This document shows, one piece after another, positions 6,618 to 9,164 of a stretch of DNA of 9,164 nucleotides. The first letter of the stretch is position 1; the number at the start of each line of letters is the position of its first letter. Both the position numbers and the translations under genes were made by a program. Source of the stretch: an uncultured Paracoccaceae bacterium (GTDB lineage Bacteria; Pseudomonadota; Alphaproteobacteria; Rhodobacterales; Rhodobacteraceae); NCBI GenBank assembly GCA_937927675.1, contig CALBSG010000116.1:1-9164 (forward strand), in the 5' to 3' direction. The notes under the pieces were generated by a model that was not told the DNA's origin, did not search any database, and was given only the letters and a program-made list of their open reading frames with translations.

Positions 6618-7574
6618 TTGACCCATAAGGATCCCGCTTTCACCGCCAAGGGCCGCTTCTGGCGTGGCAATCTGCACACCCATTCGACGCGCTCGGACGG
6701 GGTGCTGTCGCCCGAGGAGGTTTGCCGCCGCTACAAGGCCGAGGGCTATGATTTCATCGCGCTGACCGACCATTTCATCGGGTCTTATGGCTATCCGATT
6801 GTGGATACCGTGCCGATGCGGGATGCCGGGTTCACCACGATCCTTGGGGCAGAGCTGCACTCTGGGGCGATGGCCAATGGCGAGCTGTGGCATATCCTTG
6901 CGGTCGGCCTGCCGGCGGATTTCGCGCCGTCAAACGCGCCCAGTTTCATTCCAGTGGCCGGGCAGGAAACTGGCCCTGAAATCGCGGCCCGCGCGGTGGC
7001 GGCGGGGGCTTTTGTGGCCATCGCTCATCCCCAATGGTCGGGCCTGACCTTGGCCGATGCCCGGTCGGTGACCGCGGCCCATGCGGTCGAGATTTACAAC
7101 CACGGTTGCGCCATGGGCTGCGACCGCGCGGATGGCGCGGCGATCGCGGACCTGCTCTTGACCGAGGGGCGGCACCTGACGTTGATCGCCACCGATGACG
7201 CGCATTTTTCCGAGCCGGACCATTTTGGCGGCTGGGTCATGGTGAAAGCCGAAGCAAACACGCCAGAGGCGCTGCTGACGGCCCTGAAGGCGGGTCATTT
7301 CTATTCCAGCCAAGGCCCGGAATTGCGCGATGTGCGGATCGAGGCGGGCAAGCTGATTGTGGAAAGTTCTGCCGTGGTGTCGGTGGTGGCGCTTGGCCAC
7401 GGCACAGGGGCAAAGGCGGTGCATGGTCATTCCATGACCCGCACCGAGGTGCCGCTGGAGCGGTTGAACAATTCGCCCTGGGTCCGGGCGACGGTGATTG
7501 ACGCGGCGGGCAAGCGGGCTTGGTCAAACCCGATCTGGGTGGGCGACCAGGGCAAGAACCCGCGCGTGGCCTGA
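6618..7574 (+). CDS. PHP-domain metallohydrolase (CehA/McbA-like)
   Basis: Protein of 318 residues with an N-terminal PHP (polymerase and histidinol phosphatase) domain, a metal-dependent phosphoesterase or hydrolase fold. Candidate metal ligands in order: H20 and H22 (NLHTHS), D27 (SDG), H52 (LTDH), E79 (GAELH), H92, H137 (AHPQW) and D194/H196 (TDDAH). All the canonical PHP motifs are present, so the enzyme is probably active with two or three metal ions. A C-terminal beta-rich region (about 225-318) with no motif that I know follows. No signal peptide is seen, so it is probably cytoplasmic. The start is TTG at 6618. It is divergent from the SqrR-like regulator, which may control it, and convergent with hutU. 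Members of this family include carbamate and phosphate ester hydrolases and many uncharacterised proteins, so the substrate is open. Nothing supports histidinol phosphatase specifically. Confidence 0.88.
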   Translation: MTHKDPAFTAKGRFWRGNLHTHSTRSDGVLSPEEVCRRYKAEGYDFIALTDHFIGSYGYPIVDTVPMRDAGFTTILGAELHSGAMANGELWHILAVGLPADFAPSNAPSFIPVAGQETGPEIAARAVAAGAFVAIAHPQWSGLTLADARSVTAAHAVEIYNHGCAMGCDRADGAAIADLLLTEGRHLTLIATDDAHFSEPDHFGGWVMVKAEANTPEALLTALKAGHFYSSQGPELRDVRIEAGKLIVESSAVVSVVALGHGTGAKAVHGHSMTRTEVPLERLNNSPWVRATVIDAAGKRAWSNPIWVGDQGKNPRVA

Positions 7575-7592
7575 TCGACCGGCGCGGATTTG

Positions 7593-7640
7593 CCACTGTG
7601 GACCGGGGGTTTCACACCCCCGGACCCCTGTGGAGTATTT
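7593..7640 (+). terminator. Strong hairpin, probable terminator of the PHP gene, perhaps a dispersed intergenic element
   Basis: A perfect 8-bp stem, CCGGGGGT (7603-7610) and ACCCCCGG (7616-7623), closes a 5-base loop. An outer CCAC (7593-7596) / GTGG (7630-7633) pairing extends the structure with internal mismatches. TATTT follows at 7636-7640. It lies 18 bases after the PHP stop and ends 16 bases before the hutU stop codon, so it could serve both convergent genes. The 3' flank GTGGAGTATTT resembles a sequence I remember as frequent after genes in Rhodobacteraceae; this is recollection and was not checked. Confidence 0.7.
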
Positions 7641-7656
7641 CAAAAGGCGCAAGACC

Positions 7657-9164
7657 TTAGTTGCCGAGGATGCCCGGCAAACGCAGGTTCATCGCCTTGG
7701 CATGGTCGCGGGCGATGTCATAGCCTGCGTCGGCATGGCGCATGACGCCGGTGGCCGGGTCATTCCACAGCACGTTGTTCAGCCGGCGCGCGGCATCCTC
7801 GGTGCCATCCGCCACGATCACCATGCCGGAATGTTGGCTGAAGCCCATGCCAACGCCGCCGCCGTGATGCAACGACACCCAAGTCGCACCGCTTGCGGTG
7901 TTCAAAAGCGCGTTGAGCAGCGGCCAATCGGATACGGCATCCGAACCATCCTTCATGGCTTCCGTCTCGCGGTTGGGCGAGGCGACGGAGCCGGAATCGA
8001 GGTGATCGCGGCCAATGACGATCGGGGCCTTGAGTTCGCCGCTCGCCACCATCTCGTTGAACATCAACCCGGCGCGGTGGCGGTCGCCCAGACCGATCCA
8101 GCAGATGCGGGCGGGCAGGCCCTGAAACGCGATACGTTCCCCGGCCATGTCCAGCCAGCGGTGCAGGTGGGCGTTTTCCGGGAACAGTTTCTTCATCGCC
8201 GCATCGGTCTTGCGGATATCCTCGGGGTCACCCGACAGCGCGCACCAGCGGAAGGGGCCGATGCCCTTGCAGAACAGGGGGCGGATATAGGCGGGCACGA
8301 AACCGGGGAAGGCGAAGGCGTTTTCCAGCCCCTCATCCAGTGCCACTTGGCGGATGTTGTTGCCGTAATCCAAGGTTGGGACGCCAGCATTCCAGAAGTC
8401 GACCATGGCTGCGACATGCGTCCGCATCGACGCACGGGCGGCTTTTTCGACCGATTTCGGGTCAGTTTCCTGCTTTGCGCGCCATTCGGCCACCGTCCAG
8501 CCCTGCGGCAGATAGCCATGCAACGGGTCATGGGCCGAGGTTTGGTCGGTCACGATATCAGGGCGATGGCCGCCCGACTTCATGCGATTGACCAGTTCGG
8601 GGAAGACATCGGCGGCATTGCCCAGAAGGCCGACCGACTTGGCTTCGCCCTTGGCGGTCCATTCGTCGATCAGGGCAAGGGCCTCATCCAAGGTCTTGGC
8701 TTTGGCATCCAAGTATCTGGTACGGATACGGAAATCGATCCGCGTCTCGTCGCATTCCACGGCCAGACAGCAGGCGCCGGCCATCACAGCAGCCAACGGC
8801 TGTGCGCCGCCCATGCCACCAAGGCCGCCGGTCAAGATCCATTTGCCCTTCAGATCGCCGCCGAAATGCTGACGGCCGGCTTCGGCAAAGGTTTCATAGG
8901 TGCCTTGCACGATGCCTTGGGTGCCGATGTAGATCCACGACCCGGCCGTCATCTGGCCATACATCGCCAGACCTTTTTTATCGAGTTCGTTGAAATGCTC
9001 CCACGTCGCCCAATGCGGCACGAGGTTGGAGTTGGCGATCAGCACGCGCGGGGCGTCCTTGTGGGTGCGGAACACGCCGACCGGCTTGCCCGATTGCACC
9101 AACAGGGTTTCGTCATCGTTCAGCGTTTTCAGCGTTGCGACGATCTTGTCAAAATCTTCCCAGG
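7657..9164 (-). CDS. hutU: Urocanate hydratase (urocanase), 5'-truncated by window edge
   Basis: Second enzyme of histidine degradation: converts urocanate to 4-imidazolone-5-propionate in the cytoplasm with tightly bound NAD+ as electrophile. The frame is open to the window edge; about 502 codons are visible of the usual 555 or so, so the first 50-60 residues lie beyond 9164. A TTG at 9102 lies inside conserved sequence (DDETLLVQSGKPVGVF) and is not the start. Visible landmarks: the NAD-binding glycine-rich TGGLGGMGGAQ, TDQTSAHDPLHGY, FRWCALSGDPEDI, ARICWIGLGDR (its Cys, codon 8101-8103, should be the essential Cys of the family), GRDHLDSGSV, SPNRETEAM, SDWPLLNALLN, SLHHGGGVGMGFSQHSG and NDPATGVMRHADAGY. 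The C-terminus ends normally. It is the last gene on its strand here, convergent with the PHP gene. Other hut genes are not in view and would have to lie to the right. Confidence 0.97.
   Translation of the reverse strand, partial: WEDFDKIVATLKTLNDDETLLVQSGKPVGVFRTHKDAPRVLIANSNLVPHWATWEHFNELDKKGLAMYGQMTAGSWIYIGTQGIVQGTYETFAEAGRQHFGGDLKGKWILTGGLGGMGGAQPLAAVMAGACCLAVECDETRIDFRIRTRYLDAKAKTLDEALALIDEWTAKGEAKSVGLLGNAADVFPELVNRMKSGGHRPDIVTDQTSAHDPLHGYLPQGWTVAEWRAKQETDPKSVEKAARASMRTHVAAMVDFWNAGVPTLDYGNNIRQVALDEGLENAFAFPGFVPAYIRPLFCKGIGPFRWCALSGDPEDIRKTDAAMKKLFPENAHLHRWLDMAGERIAFQGLPARICWIGLGDRHRAGLMFNEMVASGELKAPIVIGRDHLDSGSVASPNRETEAMKDGSDAVSDWPLLNALLNTASGATWVSLHHGGGVGMGFSQHSGMVIVADGTEDAARRLNNVLWNDPATGVMRHADAGYDIARDHAKAMNLRLPGILGN

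Noticed and set aside
6618..7574. PHP protein as histidinol phosphatase, linked to nearby hutU as a histidine locus
   Set aside because: PHP motifs are shared by many hydrolases, the sequence resembles the CehA/McbA type more, and the two genes converge and belong to biosynthesis versus degradation. Proximity alone does not support it.

Overview
The window looks like a chromosomal stretch of a high-GC alphaproteobacterium, most likely of the Rhodobacteraceae (Rhodobacter/Roseobacter group). This rests on the codon bias (G/C at most third positions), a long B12-dependent ribonucleotide reductase of the alphaproteobacterial type, an ArsR-family regulator with the cysteine pattern of the Rhodobacter sulfide sensor SqrR, and an intergenic hairpin of a style I associate with this family. 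No mobile element, CRISPR array, tRNA or rRNA was seen. No intergenic gap exceeds about 105 bases.

Layout, left to right: (1) 1-3069 (+), the 3' part of nrdJ, adenosylcobalamin-dependent class II ribonucleotide reductase, closed by a GC-rich hairpin. (2) 3175-6060 (+), a probable three-gene unit: a P1B-4-type metal-exporting ATPase (SPC and HEGGT motifs), a 62-residue 4-oxalocrotonate-tautomerase-like protein, and a short-chain dehydrogenase whose start lies 4 bases after the tautomerase stop. (3) 6061-6152, a convergent intergenic region with a 24-base near-perfect palindrome. (4) 6153-6512 (-), an SqrR/BigR-like ArsR-family repressor. It is divergent, across 105 bases, from (5) 6618-7574 (+), a PHP-domain metallohydrolase that starts at TTG. 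(6) A strong hairpin at 7593-7640. (7) 7657-9164 (-), most of hutU (urocanate hydratase), whose 5' end lies beyond the window.

Most genes look like ordinary metabolic genes, and I do not see a convincing new multi-gene system. The points worth a second look are the cobalt theme (a B12-dependent enzyme beside a probable Co/Zn/Fe exporter), the persulfide-sensor-like regulator with no sulfur genes in view, the tautomerase with substituted active-site residues linked to a dehydrogenase, and the two intergenic inverted repeats. Functional links between neighbours are inferences from gene order only.
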